NCBI RefSeq assembly: GCF_036084755.1
Contig: NZ_CP107968.1
Span: 7,200,001-7,264,000, forward strand
Direction of reading: 5' to 3'
Origin: Streptomyces sp. NBC_00370
Lineage (GTDB): Bacteria; Actinomycetota; Actinomycetes; Streptomycetales; Streptomycetaceae
Length of the DNA stretch: 64,000 bases
Below the pieces are notes generated by a model. The model did no database searches, was not told the DNA's origin, and saw only the letters and a program-made list of their open reading frames with translations. Shown piece by piece: positions 16,412-29,363 of the stretch. The position numbers and the translations under genes were made by a program. The stretch's first letter is position 1. Each line of letters opens with the position of its first letter.

Positions 16412-17533
16412 ATGCCGGTGTCGTCTCCGGGCGTTACGGTCGTGGCTCTCCTGGCGGAGCCGGACGCGCCGACAGAGGTCGCGCATCGCATGGCGGAGCG
16501 ACTTCCTGCTCGGCTTGCCGGCAAGTCGCGCCAGCGGCGGCGGTTCGACGTTGTGGTGGTCAGTGAGCCCTTCACCGCGGGGACGGAGGACACGTCCACC
16601 CTGATGGGCCGGATCATCGACCGCGCGAGTACGGAGAACTGGGATGTCGTCGTGGCGCTCACCGATCTTCCTCTCCACTCGCAGGGGCGCAAGCTCGTTG
16701 TGGAACTGAGCCACGAGCACGGCGTCGGGTTGCTGTGTCTTCCACCGCTCGGGGGCTTTCGGCTGCAGAAGAAGGCCCGGCGGGCCGTGGAAGAAGTGGT
16801 GCTCGGTCTGGCGGGTCCGCAGGCCCCCGTGGCCGCTGGGGCTTCTCCGAGCCATCCGCTGACGGGGTCCTTCACCGGTCGTCTCACGCATGTCGACCCC
16901 GGGCCGGTCGGGGAGGAAGAGGCCGCTGACCGTCGGTACGTCGTCAACGGGTCGTTCGGTTATCTGCGGGTCCTCGTCGGCATGGTCCGTGCCAACCGGC
17001 CGTGGCGGTTGGTGCCGGGCTTGTCGAAGGCTCTGGCGGCCGCGTTGGCAACGGGTGCTATCGCCACCGTCAACTCCACGGTCTGGAGTCTGGCCGGGGC
17101 TCTGAGCGTGGCACGTCTCGTGATTGCCATGGTCGGGTCTGTCGCCCTGATGATTGGCTGGCTGATCGTTGACGCGCACCTGTGGCAGCGTCCGGCAGAG
17201 CCTTCGCCGGAAGAGAGACAAAGGGCGTGGCTCTACAACGTCTCGACGGTCATGACGGTCGGTATCGGGGTGCTTGTCTGCTACGCGGGCTTGATCGTCA
17301 TCAATATGGTGTGGGCGTTGTTCATCATCAACGACCGGGTGTTCGCCTCGATGACGCAGACTTCGCTGCATGCCACGAAGTATGTGGCGCTGTCGTGGTT
17401 CGTCGCTTCGGTCGCCACGGTGGGTGGTGCGCTGGGATCAGGCTTGGAGAGCGACGAGGCGATCCGGGCAGCCGCCTACTCCAAGCGCGAACAGGAACGT
17501 CGCCATATGCTCCAGGACGGCCACGATGACTAG
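16412..17533 (+). CDS. Membrane protein of unknown function, four C-terminal helices
   Basis: 373 aa, family not recognised with confidence. Residues 1-135 look like a soluble alpha/beta domain (VTVVALLAEPDAPTEVAHRM, then FDVVVVSEPFTAG and WDVVVALTDLPL). Residues 195-345 carry four hydrophobic helices (ALAAALATGAIATVNSTVWS, LVIAMVGSVALMIGWLIVD, VSTVMTVGIGVLVCYAGLIV, YVALSWFVASVATVGGALGS), and the tail is charged. The order suggests a cytoplasmic sensory or enzymatic head on a membrane base. Start ATG 16412 follows an AGAAGGGG stretch. No operon partner. Confidence 0.78.
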   Translation: MPVSSPGVTVVALLAEPDAPTEVAHRMAERLPARLAGKSRQRRRFDVVVVSEPFTAGTEDTSTLMGRIIDRASTENWDVVVALTDLPLHSQGRKLVVELSHEHGVGLLCLPPLGGFRLQKKARRAVEEVVLGLAGPQAPVAAGASPSHPLTGSFTGRLTHVDPGPVGEEEAADRRYVVNGSFGYLRVLVGMVRANRPWRLVPGLSKALAAALATGAIATVNSTVWSLAGALSVARLVIAMVGSVALMIGWLIVDAHLWQRPAEPSPEERQRAWLYNVSTVMTVGIGVLVCYAGLIVINMVWALFIINDRVFASMTQTSLHATKYVALSWFVASVATVGGALGSGLESDEAIRAAAYSKREQERRHMLQDGHDD

Positions 17534-17834
17534 CTGATAACTGAGTTGGGGTTTCGTGGCGGGCTGCGGGTGTCCGGAGCCGATGACAGCGCTGGTCGAT
17601 CGGTACGCGGTCGACTAGCGTGGTGGACGAGGGGATCGGCCGGTACGCCGGTGGAGCGCCGGGTGCGCCCGACGGACCGGCGGCGGCGCGTACGGTCCCA
17701 CCGGAAACGGTGAACGGCCATAGAGGCGTACGGGAGCCACGGGCCCCGTCGCACCAACTCCCGGAAGTCAGGCTCTTTGCGCCGTCTCCATCAGTGCGGT
17801 GCCGCGGGTTTTGCCGCGCACCCGAGGAGCGGTC
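17534..17834. other. 301-bp gap without a supported gene
   Basis: Small open frames here are low-complexity and lack ribosome sites. It presumably holds the promoter of the zinc alcohol dehydrogenase at 17835; no clear -35/-10 pair or repeat was seen. Confidence 0.5.
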
Positions 17835-19010
17835 ATGAAGGCAGCGGTATACGAAGAAGCGCGCACGGTCACGGTGAAGGACGTACCGGATGCGAAGATC
17901 GAGCACCCCTGCGACATCATCGTCAAGATCACCGCCACCAATATCTGCGGTTCCGACCTGCACATGTATGAAGGGCGTACGTCCTTCGAGGCTGGTCGCA
18001 CCCTGGGACACGAGAACATGGGCCAGGTCGTCGAGGTCGGCCCGGCCGTCCGCAAGGTCCAGGTCGGCCAGTACGTGGTGCTGCCCTTCAACATCGCCTG
18101 TGGTTTCTGCAAGCAGTGCGAGCGGGGTCTGACGAACTACTGCCTGACGATGCAGCCGGAACCGGCCCTCGCCGGAGCCGCCTACGGATTCGCCGACATG
18201 GGCCCCTACCAGGGCGGCCAGGCGGAACTGCTGCGCGTGCCCTACGGGGACTTCAACGCGCTGCGTCTGGGCGAGGACGCCGCCGAGCGGCAGAGCGACT
18301 ATGTGATGCTCGCCGACATCTTCCCCACCGGCTATCACGCCACCGAGATGGCCCACGTCAAGCCGGGCGACCAGACCGTTGTGTTCGGTGCCGGTCCGGT
18401 CGGGCTGATGGCGGCGTACTCCGCCATCCTCAAGGGCGCCGGCCGCGTCTGGGTGGCCGACCACCAGCCCGACCGGCTGCGCAAGGCGGAGGAGATCGGG
18501 GCCATCCCGATCAACACCGCCGAGCAGGAGCCGGCGGAGGTCGTCAAGGAGGCCACCCTCGGGCTGGGCGCCGACAACGGCTGTGAATGCGTCGGCTACC
18601 AGGCACACGACGCCCAGGGACACGAGGACGCCAGCCTCACGCTCAACGGACTGATCGACACGGTCAGGTTCACCGGCGACATCGGCGTGGTGGGCGTGTT
18701 CCTGCCCCAGGACCCCGGCGGCACCGAGGCCCAGGGGGAGCTGGAGGCGCAGGGCAAGATCCCGATCGACTTCGGCATGATGTGGTTCAAGGGCCAGCAC
18801 ATGGGCACCGGGCAGGCGCCGGTGAAGCGGTACAACCGGGCGCTGCGGGACCTGATCGCCGGTGGGAAGGCAACACCGAGCTTCCTGGTGTCGCACGAAC
18901 TCAGCCTGGACGAAGCACCCATGGCGTACGAGCACTTCGACGCCCGCGACGACGGCTGGACCAAGGTGATCCTGCATCCGGACGGACACGCCAACGGCCA
19001 CAGGAGGTAA
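17835..19010 (+). CDS. Zinc-dependent alcohol dehydrogenase, glutathione-independent formaldehyde dehydrogenase type
   Basis: 391 aa. Zinc-site residues: Cys in NICGSDLHMYEG, the GHE motif LGHENMGQV, and structural-zinc cysteines in ACGFCKQCERGLTNYC. NAD domain VVFGAGPVGLMAAYSAIL near residue 180. The long insert with AAYGFADMGPYQGGQAELLR and MWFKGQHMGTGQAPVK is characteristic of the FdhA-like group, which oxidises formaldehyde or alcohols with tightly bound NAD. ATG 17835 follows GAGGAG by about 5 nt. Followed by a strong terminator. Confidence 0.9.
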   Translation: MKAAVYEEARTVTVKDVPDAKIEHPCDIIVKITATNICGSDLHMYEGRTSFEAGRTLGHENMGQVVEVGPAVRKVQVGQYVVLPFNIACGFCKQCERGLTNYCLTMQPEPALAGAAYGFADMGPYQGGQAELLRVPYGDFNALRLGEDAAERQSDYVMLADIFPTGYHATEMAHVKPGDQTVVFGAGPVGLMAAYSAILKGAGRVWVADHQPDRLRKAEEIGAIPINTAEQEPAEVVKEATLGLGADNGCECVGYQAHDAQGHEDASLTLNGLIDTVRFTGDIGVVGVFLPQDPGGTEAQGELEAQGKIPIDFGMMWFKGQHMGTGQAPVKRYNRALRDLIAGGKATPSFLVSHELSLDEAPMAYEHFDARDDGWTKVILHPDGHANGHRR

Positions 19011-19030
19011 GAGGCCCGACGGCGGTTGCT

Positions 19031-19059
19031 CGCGCCCCGGCTCAGCCCGCCGGGGCGCG
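19031..19059 (+). terminator. Terminator after the zinc alcohol dehydrogenase
   Basis: 11-bp perfect arms (19031-19041 with 19049-19059) and a 7-nt loop, 20 nt after the stop. Confidence 0.75.
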
Positions 19060-19199
19060 TCGTCTCGATGCCGCCCGATGCGCGCCACGTGCGAAAAAGG
19101 GGATGGCGGTCCGCCGGCCGTCGCACTCTCGGTGGTTAGATCCCGGTGACGGCCCGTCAGCAAGGGGCCGGAGGCGACGAACAGGGGAGCGCGCCCACC

Positions 19200-19916
19200 A
19201 TGACGCGCAGGATCGTCCAGGCCCGGGCCGGGCATCCTCGGCATGAGCGTCGTGGAGAGGCCCGGCTGCCCGGTGTCCTCGCGACGCTCACCGCGATCGT
19301 GCTGTACCTGGCCCTGCCGCAGCGCTTGCTGATCGCGCCGCGCTATCTGCTCCCGGCGCTGGAAGTGCTGTTGCTCGTGCCGCTGATCGCGGTCAATCCC
19401 AAGCGCTTGACCCGCCAGACCCCGATCTTCCGCGTACTGTCGCTGACGCTCGTCCTGGTGATCGCCGCCAGCAACCTGTTCGCGCTGGGTCTGCTCATCC
19501 ACGAGCTGTTGTACGCGGGCGTGAAGGACGGCCGTTCGCTGCTGGTAGCCGCATTGCAGGTCTGGATCACCAACATCGTCGTGTTCGGTCTGGGTTACTG
19601 GGAACTGGACCGGGGCGGTCCCGTCCTCCGTACGCAGCTGCCACGCGGCGAACTGCCGCTGGCGGACTTCCGCTTCTCCCAGGACGAGAACGGCGACGCG
19701 GTCCAGGAAGTCGCGGACGGCTCCAGTGCCGTCTCGGACTGGATGCCCACCTTGGTGGACTACCTGTACCTGTCCGTCACGAACTCGGCCGCCTTCAGCC
19801 CGACCGACACCATGCCGCTGTCGGCCCGCGCCAAAGTCATGATGAGTATCCAGAGCATCGCCGCGCTGCTGACCTCACTACTCGTCATCGCCCGCGCGGT
19901 CAGCGTCCTTCGTTAG
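19200..19916 (+). CDS. Integral membrane protein, DUF1345-like
   Basis: 238 aa. Hydrophobic segments: LPGVLATLTAIVLYLALPQ, LLPALEVLLLVPLIAV, VLSLTLVLVIAASNLFALGL, VWITNIVVFGLGYW and SIQSIAALLTSLLVIARAVS. The segment SDWMPTLVDYLYLSVTNSAA followed by FSPTDTMPLSARAK resembles the pore-like loop and C-terminal region of DUF1345-type membrane proteins, whose function is not established. ATG 19200 has GGGGAG about 11 nt upstream; an in-frame GTG at 19146 is an alternative. No partner gene. Confidence 0.8.
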   Translation: MTRRIVQARAGHPRHERRGEARLPGVLATLTAIVLYLALPQRLLIAPRYLLPALEVLLLVPLIAVNPKRLTRQTPIFRVLSLTLVLVIAASNLFALGLLIHELLYAGVKDGRSLLVAALQVWITNIVVFGLGYWELDRGGPVLRTQLPRGELPLADFRFSQDENGDAVQEVADGSSAVSDWMPTLVDYLYLSVTNSAAFSPTDTMPLSARAKVMMSIQSIAALLTSLLVIARAVSVLR

Positions 19917-19948
19917 GCCACCGGGGGGCGACCAGGCGCGCACGGGAC

Positions 19949-21832
19949 TCAGCGCGGGGTGTCGAGCACGTCCCGGATGCGGGTGGCGATGTGCAGATTG
20001 AGGCGCGTCTCGACGTCGCACAGGTCGTGGCCGGTGATCTCGCGGATGCGCTGGAGGCGGTAGCGGACGGTGCTGCGGTGGATGAGGAGCGTCTTGGAGG
20101 TCGCGTCGTAGCTGCCGCCGCTCTCCAGATAGCGCGAGACCGTCGTGACCAGCTCGGTGTGGTGCCGGGCGTCGTAGTCCAGCAGCCCGCCCAGCCATTC
20201 GCGGACGAAGCGGTCGGCTTCCCGTTCGCCCTGGCCGGTGCCCATCATGCGGCGCAGACCCAGCTCCTCGAAGCCGGTGCTGCCGTAGGGGTCCTGGGAA
20301 CGGCGGCGGACGGTGAGGGCACGGACGGCCTCGTCGTAGGAGTGCGGCAGATCGGTGATGACGTCGCACTGGCCGCCGACCCCGATCGTCCCTGCCCCTG
20401 TGCCGAGTTCGTCCGAGACGGCCCTGTACAGCTCGCGTTCCCGAGCACGACCGTCCTCGCCGGGCTCCAGGACGACCGTGGTCGCGCCACGGGAGCCGAC
20501 GAGTACGTCCCGGCGCAGCCGCCCGGCCGCCCGCGCCACCGCGTTGCCGAGTGCCGCCCGCTCGGCCGTCCCGGACCACTCCAGTACGGCGACCTTGTGC
20601 GGTCGGTGCAGGTCATGGCCCAGAACCGCGGCCTGGCCGAAGTCCTCGTCGGTCGCCTCACCCGAGATCAGCCGGTCGACCAGGTCATGGCGCAGCTGGG
20701 TCTCCAGCGTGGCCAGCCCGCGCTCGTGGGAGAGGAGGGGGGCCAGCACCAGAGCAGCCTGTTCCAGCGCCGAGGTGTCCGTCTGCGTTGCCCGCCGGTC
20801 CGGATCGACCAGTGCGACCACGCCCAGCAGATCTCCTGCCATCGCGACGGGCATAAGGAGCCGGTCCCGGTCCCGGACGGCGCCGGCCTGGCGTCGCGCG
20901 TCATGTATCGCGGCCTCCCGGCGGCGATTGCCCGCCCCCGGGCGCGGCCCGCCCGTGTGTTCGCCCCGGCCGGGCCCCGTCCAGGCCCGCAGGTTGCCGA
21001 AGCGGTCCTCGGTGAGGGCCGCGAACCCTGTGCGGTCGTGCAGGGCTTCCATGATCCCCGCCTCGCCCTCGCCGGAGACGGCGGCGCGGGAGAGCGCGTC
21101 GTGGGTGGCGAGTCGGGAGGCCAGCGCGGAGACCACCGCGGCGAGGCCGGCGGCGGGTGAGCCCTCCAGGGTTTCCCGCAGGTCTCCGTCCGAGCCGGCG
21201 CGGGCCCGCTCTTCCTCGCGCCCGGTGAGGCGTGCGAGGGCGGTCCCGGTCTGCTGCGCGAGGAGGCCGGTCAGCGCGGTCTCCTCGGCCGAGGGCGTGG
21301 TCGGAGAGCGGACGACGAGATAGCCGAGGCACGCGTCCCGGTGCCGCAGGGCGATGGCCCGTGTCCACCGCCCGTCCCGCTGGTGAAGATTCCGGCTGCG
21401 GCCGTCGAGGGTGTCGATCCGCCGGTCGAGCCGGCCGGCGGCCACCACCTCGGCTGCGGCTGCTTCAGCCGGGGCTTCGTGGGCCGGGTCCGACGCGGGC
21501 TCCCGCACCGCTGCGCTCCCCGGCCGGGCAGCGGGGGAGGCAGCCACCCGGCACGGCGGGCAGCGCCGCGCCAGGCCGTGGTGCATGGAATACGCGGCTT
21601 CGGCGGTGAAAGGACCGGTGGCGGTGATTGCCGCCATGGCGCTCCACAGCACTTCGCGCTCGTCGTCGCCGTCGAGCAGGACCGACACCAGCCGTAGCAG
21701 TGTGTCCCGCGCGCCCCCCGGTCGCGGAACGGGGCGGCGGGCCCCGGTGGTCGGAATCGGAACAGCGTCCATCGCGGGTCCATTCGCGGCTCGAAAGCGA
21801 CTTTCCACCTTCCACGCTACGCCGTCCGGCAC
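19949..21832 (-). CDS. PucR/CdaR-type transcriptional regulator with GAF domains
   Basis: 627 aa. Two GAF-like regions (about 150-200, and 250-370 with LLMPVAMAGDLLGVVALVDP) precede a GGDEF-like middle segment and the PucR C-terminal helix-turn-helix: TLLIHRSTVRYRLQRIREIT followed by TRLNLHIATRIRDVL. A Cys-pair segment (RRCPPCRVAA, near residue 90) lies in the N-terminal part. GTG 21832 with AGGTGAG upstream is used; ATG 21772 is an alternative. It diverges from the chaperone operon with a 186-bp shared region, so it may control those genes; no HspR/HAIR or CIRCE-like repeat was seen there. Confidence 0.82.
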   Translation of the reverse strand: MPDGVAWKVESRFRAANGPAMDAVPIPTTGARRPVPRPGGARDTLLRLVSVLLDGDDEREVLWSAMAAITATGPFTAEAAYSMHHGLARRCPPCRVAASPAARPGSAAVREPASDPAHEAPAEAAAAEVVAAGRLDRRIDTLDGRSRNLHQRDGRWTRAIALRHRDACLGYLVVRSPTTPSAEETALTGLLAQQTGTALARLTGREEERARAGSDGDLRETLEGSPAAGLAAVVSALASRLATHDALSRAAVSGEGEAGIMEALHDRTGFAALTEDRFGNLRAWTGPGRGEHTGGPRPGAGNRRREAAIHDARRQAGAVRDRDRLLMPVAMAGDLLGVVALVDPDRRATQTDTSALEQAALVLAPLLSHERGLATLETQLRHDLVDRLISGEATDEDFGQAAVLGHDLHRPHKVAVLEWSGTAERAALGNAVARAAGRLRRDVLVGSRGATTVVLEPGEDGRARERELYRAVSDELGTGAGTIGVGGQCDVITDLPHSYDEAVRALTVRRRSQDPYGSTGFEELGLRRMMGTGQGEREADRFVREWLGGLLDYDARHHTELVTTVSRYLESGGSYDATSKTLLIHRSTVRYRLQRIREITGHDLCDVETRLNLHIATRIRDVLDTPR

Positions 21833-22018
21833 AGGGTCTCACCTGCGGACCTGCCACATCCTCGTCTTCGCGGACCGGAACGACGGCGCCGATTGGTCAT
21901 GCCGGGGTGAGGAAACGCGACGAGTACCGCGCGACGCTTCGAAGAAGTGCGGTGGGCGCTCCAGCCGTTCACGTGGCAGCCCGCCGGGCCGTCCCGTGTT
22001 GTGACGGAGGAGATTCCC

Positions 22019-23929
<1,911 letters not shown>

Positions 23930-23938
23930 GGCGGCGAC

Positions 23939-24496
23939 ATGTCGGATCAGGACCAGACGACGCGTCCGGCCGAGGACCGCTCGCCGCCCGAGTCCGGGCA
24001 GACGCCCCTGCCCCCCACGCCGCCTCCCGACGCAGCGGGGGAGCACGCACCGGAACACCGCACCCCCGACGCGGAGGAGTTGGCGGACCGGTGGCGGCGA
24101 GCCCTCGCCGACCTCGACAACCTCCGCAAGCGCCACGCCCGCGAGCTTCCCCGGGAGCGGGAGGCCGAGCGCGCCAAGGTGGCCGCCGCGTTCCTCCCGG
24201 TCGTCGACAACCTCGAACTGGCCCTCGACCACGCGGGCGCCGACGATCCCGGCGCGCTCGTCAGCGGAATCCGGGCGGTACGCGACCAAGCCGTCGAGGT
24301 GCTGCGAAGCCTCGGCTACCCCCGCTACGAGGAGACCGGCGTCCCCTTCGACCCCGAGCGGCACGAGGTGGTGTCCGTGGTGGATGAACCGGACACCGCC
24401 GCGGGCACCGTCGTCCAGGTGCTGCGGCCCGGCTACGGCGAACCCGGCCACCAACTGCGGCCGGCCGCGGTGGCGGTCAGCCGCAAGCAGGAGTGA
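23939..24496 (+). CDS. grpE: Nucleotide exchange factor GrpE
   Basis: 185 aa. A disordered acidic/Pro-rich N-terminus is followed by the long helix (ELADRWRRALADLDNLRKRH) and the core segment VAAAFLPVVDNLELALDHAG. The C-terminal beta-wing contains VPFDPERHEVVSVVDEPD. GrpE releases ADP from DnaK. It starts 9 nt after dnaK. Confidence 0.93.
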   Translation: MSDQDQTTRPAEDRSPPESGQTPLPPTPPPDAAGEHAPEHRTPDAEELADRWRRALADLDNLRKRHARELPREREAERAKVAAAFLPVVDNLELALDHAGADDPGALVSGIRAVRDQAVEVLRSLGYPRYEETGVPFDPERHEVVSVVDEPDTAAGTVVQVLRPGYGEPGHQLRPAAVAVSRKQE

Positions 24497-24503
24497 GGCC
24501 GCC

Positions 24504-25481
24504 ATGGCTGACGACTACTACCAGGTGCTGGGCGTCCCCCGTACCGCCGACGCCGCCGAGATCCAGCAGGCGTTCCGTACCCTGGCCCGCCGCTATCACC
24601 CGGACGTCAACCGCGATCCGGCCGCCGAGGAGCGCTTCAAGCAGATCAACGAGGCGTACAGCGTGCTGTCCGACCCCGACACCCGGTCCCGCTACGACCG
24701 CTTCGGCCCGGACTTCCGGCAGGTTCCGGAGGACTACGACGAGCGCGTCGCGGCCGGCCAGGGCTTCGGCGGCGGAGCCGGCGCCTACCGCGGCGGTCCC
24801 TTCAACGGCTCCGGAGGCGCCGGCCGGGCAGGCACCCGGACCTGGACGGAGAGTGACTTCGACACCGCCGGCGTGGACTTCGAGGATCTCTTCGGAGGCA
24901 TGTTCGGCGGCCGGGCCGGCCGCGCCGGGCGGGGCAGCCCGATCCCCGGCGCCGACCAGGAGGCCGAACTCACCCTCAACGTCGAGGAGGCGTACCGGGG
25001 CGGCCGGCGGAAGATCACCCTCGGCGGAGGCGCGGGGGAGCGCACCTACGACGTCACCATCCCGGCCGGTGTCGTGGACGGTCAGCGCATCCGGCTCGCC
25101 GGAGAGGGCGGCCGGGGCCGCGGCCCGGGTTCCGCCGGGGACCTCTACCTGGTGGTCCGTATCGCCCCCCATCCCCGCTACCGGCTCCTCGGACGCGACA
25201 TTCACGTCGATCTGCCGGTCACCGCCTGGGAGGCAGCGCTGGGAGCGACGGTGCCGGTCTCCGGTCCCGGCGGGACGGCCAAGGTGCATGTGCCGGCCGG
25301 TACCTCCACCGGTCGCCGGCTGCGGCTGCGCGGTGAGGGGATGCCCGACCCCAAGGGTTCGTCGGGGGACCTCTACGCCGAGATCAAGGTGATGGTGCCG
25401 CCCTCGCCCGGCCCGCGTGAGCGCGAGCTGTTCGAGGAACTGGCCGCCGTCTCCTCCTTCGACCCGAGGAAGCAGACATGA
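24504..25481 (+). CDS. cbpA: DnaJ/CbpA-type co-chaperone (no zinc finger)
   Basis: 325 aa. J domain at residues 4-70 with the HPD motif (RRYHPDVNRDP), a Gly/Phe-rich linker (FGGGAGAYRGGPFNG, DLFGGMFGG), then the two C-terminal substrate-binding domains. The four CxxCxGxG repeats of classic DnaJ are absent, defining the CbpA type. It stimulates DnaK ATPase. ATG 24504 lies 7 nt after grpE, and the stop overlaps the cbpM start. Confidence 0.94.
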   Translation: MADDYYQVLGVPRTADAAEIQQAFRTLARRYHPDVNRDPAAEERFKQINEAYSVLSDPDTRSRYDRFGPDFRQVPEDYDERVAAGQGFGGGAGAYRGGPFNGSGGAGRAGTRTWTESDFDTAGVDFEDLFGGMFGGRAGRAGRGSPIPGADQEAELTLNVEEAYRGGRRKITLGGGAGERTYDVTIPAGVVDGQRIRLAGEGGRGRGPGSAGDLYLVVRIAPHPRYRLLGRDIHVDLPVTAWEAALGATVPVSGPGGTAKVHVPAGTSTGRRLRLRGEGMPDPKGSSGDLYAEIKVMVPPSPGPRERELFEELAAVSSFDPRKQT

Positions 25482-25857
25482 GAGCCGAACACCGTTCGCC
25501 CGCCGAAGGCGCCGGACGGGCCGGCGCCGGGGGCGTCTATCCCCTGGTGCGGGTCTACCGGACCAGCCCCAACCCCTATCAGCTCTCCATGGCCGAGGTG
25601 GCCGGCCGCAGCGGACTGTCGCCCGACCTCGTCGGCCGCTTCGTCGCTCTCGGGCTGGTGGACGCCGAGCGTGATGCCCGGGGCCGCCTGTGGTTCCGGG
25701 CCGGCGCACCGTCGGCCATCGCCCGGGTGCAGCGGCTGCGGGCCGGACTGTGCCTCAACTACGCGGCCGTCGGCGTCGTCCTGGACCTGCTCGGCCGCAT
25801 CGAACGTCTGGAGACCGCACTGCGGCACAGCGAACGAGCCGACAGGGAGCGTGCGAC

Positions 25858-25867
<10 letters not shown>
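25478..25867 (+). CDS. cbpM: CbpM/MerR-type chaperone modulator
   Basis: 129 aa. A MerR-like helix-turn-helix core (YQLSMAEVAGRSGLSPDLVG) is followed by a region rich in Leu/Arg (IARVQRLRAGLCLNYAAVGV), as in CbpM proteins that bind the J domain of CbpA and inhibit it. An HspR-like repressor role is the alternative, since HspR occupies this slot in the main dnaK operon. The ATGA overlap with dnaJ and the 10-nt overlap with clpB show tight coupling. Confidence 0.82.
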
Positions 25868-28481
<2,614 letters not shown>

Positions 28482-28482
<1 letters not shown>

Positions 28483-29006
28483 TGACCACCTCTCCGGAAA
28501 GCGGCGGTGGCCGCGGCGGCGCCACCGGCGGGGCGAAGACCTCCGTGTGGACGGTTGCCTGTGCCCGCTGCGGCCGGACCAATCGCGTACCCGCCGTGGC
28601 GGAGGGCAGCCCGCGCTGCGGAAACTGCCGGGCCCCGCTGCCGTGGATCGCCGAAGCGCGTGACGCCGACTTCGGGGAGGTCGCCGAGCAGGCGAGCCTG
28701 CCCGTGCTCGTCGACCTCTGGGCCACCTGGTGCGGGCCCTGCCGCATGGTGAGCCCCGCCCTCGAACAGGTCGCCAAGGACCTGGCGGGCCGGACCAAGC
28801 TCGTGAAGGTCGACATCGACACGTCACCGGCCCTGGCACGGCGGTTCGAAGTCCAAGCGGTACCCACCCTGCTGATCCTCGACCACGGCAGGCCCCTCGC
28901 GCGCCGGACCGGCGCAGCGCCCGTGGACGCGCTGCGCCGCTGGGTGGACGAGTCGCTGCCGACGCCGCCCTCGGGACCAGCCGGCTCCGCCACCAGGAGG
29001 CCGTAA
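28482..29006 (+). CDS. trxA: Thioredoxin with N-terminal zinc ribbon (Trx2 type)
   Basis: 174 aa. Residues 25-55 hold two Cys pairs (CARCGRTNRVP and CGNC), the zinc ribbon of thioredoxin-2-like proteins. The thioredoxin domain has the active site DLWATWCGPCRM and the cis-Pro loop VQAVPTLLIL. It reduces disulfides in the cytoplasm, and the zinc ribbon is linked to oxidative-stress response in Trx2. ATG 28482 overlaps the clpB stop, and its own stop overlaps the next ATG. Confidence 0.93.
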
Positions 29007-29269
29007 TGACCAGTCTTCCCGACCCGCACCTGTCCCTGGTCCGGCCCGTCACGCCCAGAACACCGCAGGGCTGCGAGGACTGCCTCCGCATGGGAACTCC
29101 GTGGGTGCACCTGCGCCTGTGCCTGACCTGCGGCCACGTCGGCTGCTGTGACTCCTCGCCGATGCGGCACGCCCGCGCCCACGCCGCGGCCGACGGCCAT
29201 CCGATCGTCCGGTCGTTCCAGCCCGGCGAGGACTGGCGGTGGTGTTTCGTGCACGAGGCGATGGTCTGA
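29006..29269 (+). CDS. UBP-type zinc-finger protein
   Basis: 87 aa. The whole protein is a ubiquitin-hydrolase-type (zf-UBP) finger: CEDCLRMGTPWVHLRLCLTC, then GCCDSSPMRHARAHAAADGH with the Cys/His ligands in order. Eukaryotic fingers of this type bind the free C-terminal glycine of ubiquitin; the bacterial ligand is unknown. Its place between thioredoxin and a thioredoxin-reductase-like protein suggests a redox or protein-tagging role. Confidence 0.88.
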   Translation: MTSLPDPHLSLVRPVTPRTPQGCEDCLRMGTPWVHLRLCLTCGHVGCCDSSPMRHARAHAAADGHPIVRSFQPGEDWRWCFVHEAMV

Positions 29270-29363
29270 GCCCGCCGGGCCGGCACGGCGGAAGCCACCG
29301 TGCTCCGGCCGCTGTTCTCCATCCCGCTTTCCGCCTCCGCCTTTCTGACGAAGGGAACGAAGG

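Noticed and set aside
17620..17838. 72-aa open frame before the zinc alcohol dehydrogenase
   Set aside because: Low-complexity composition and no ribosome site; treated as non-coding.
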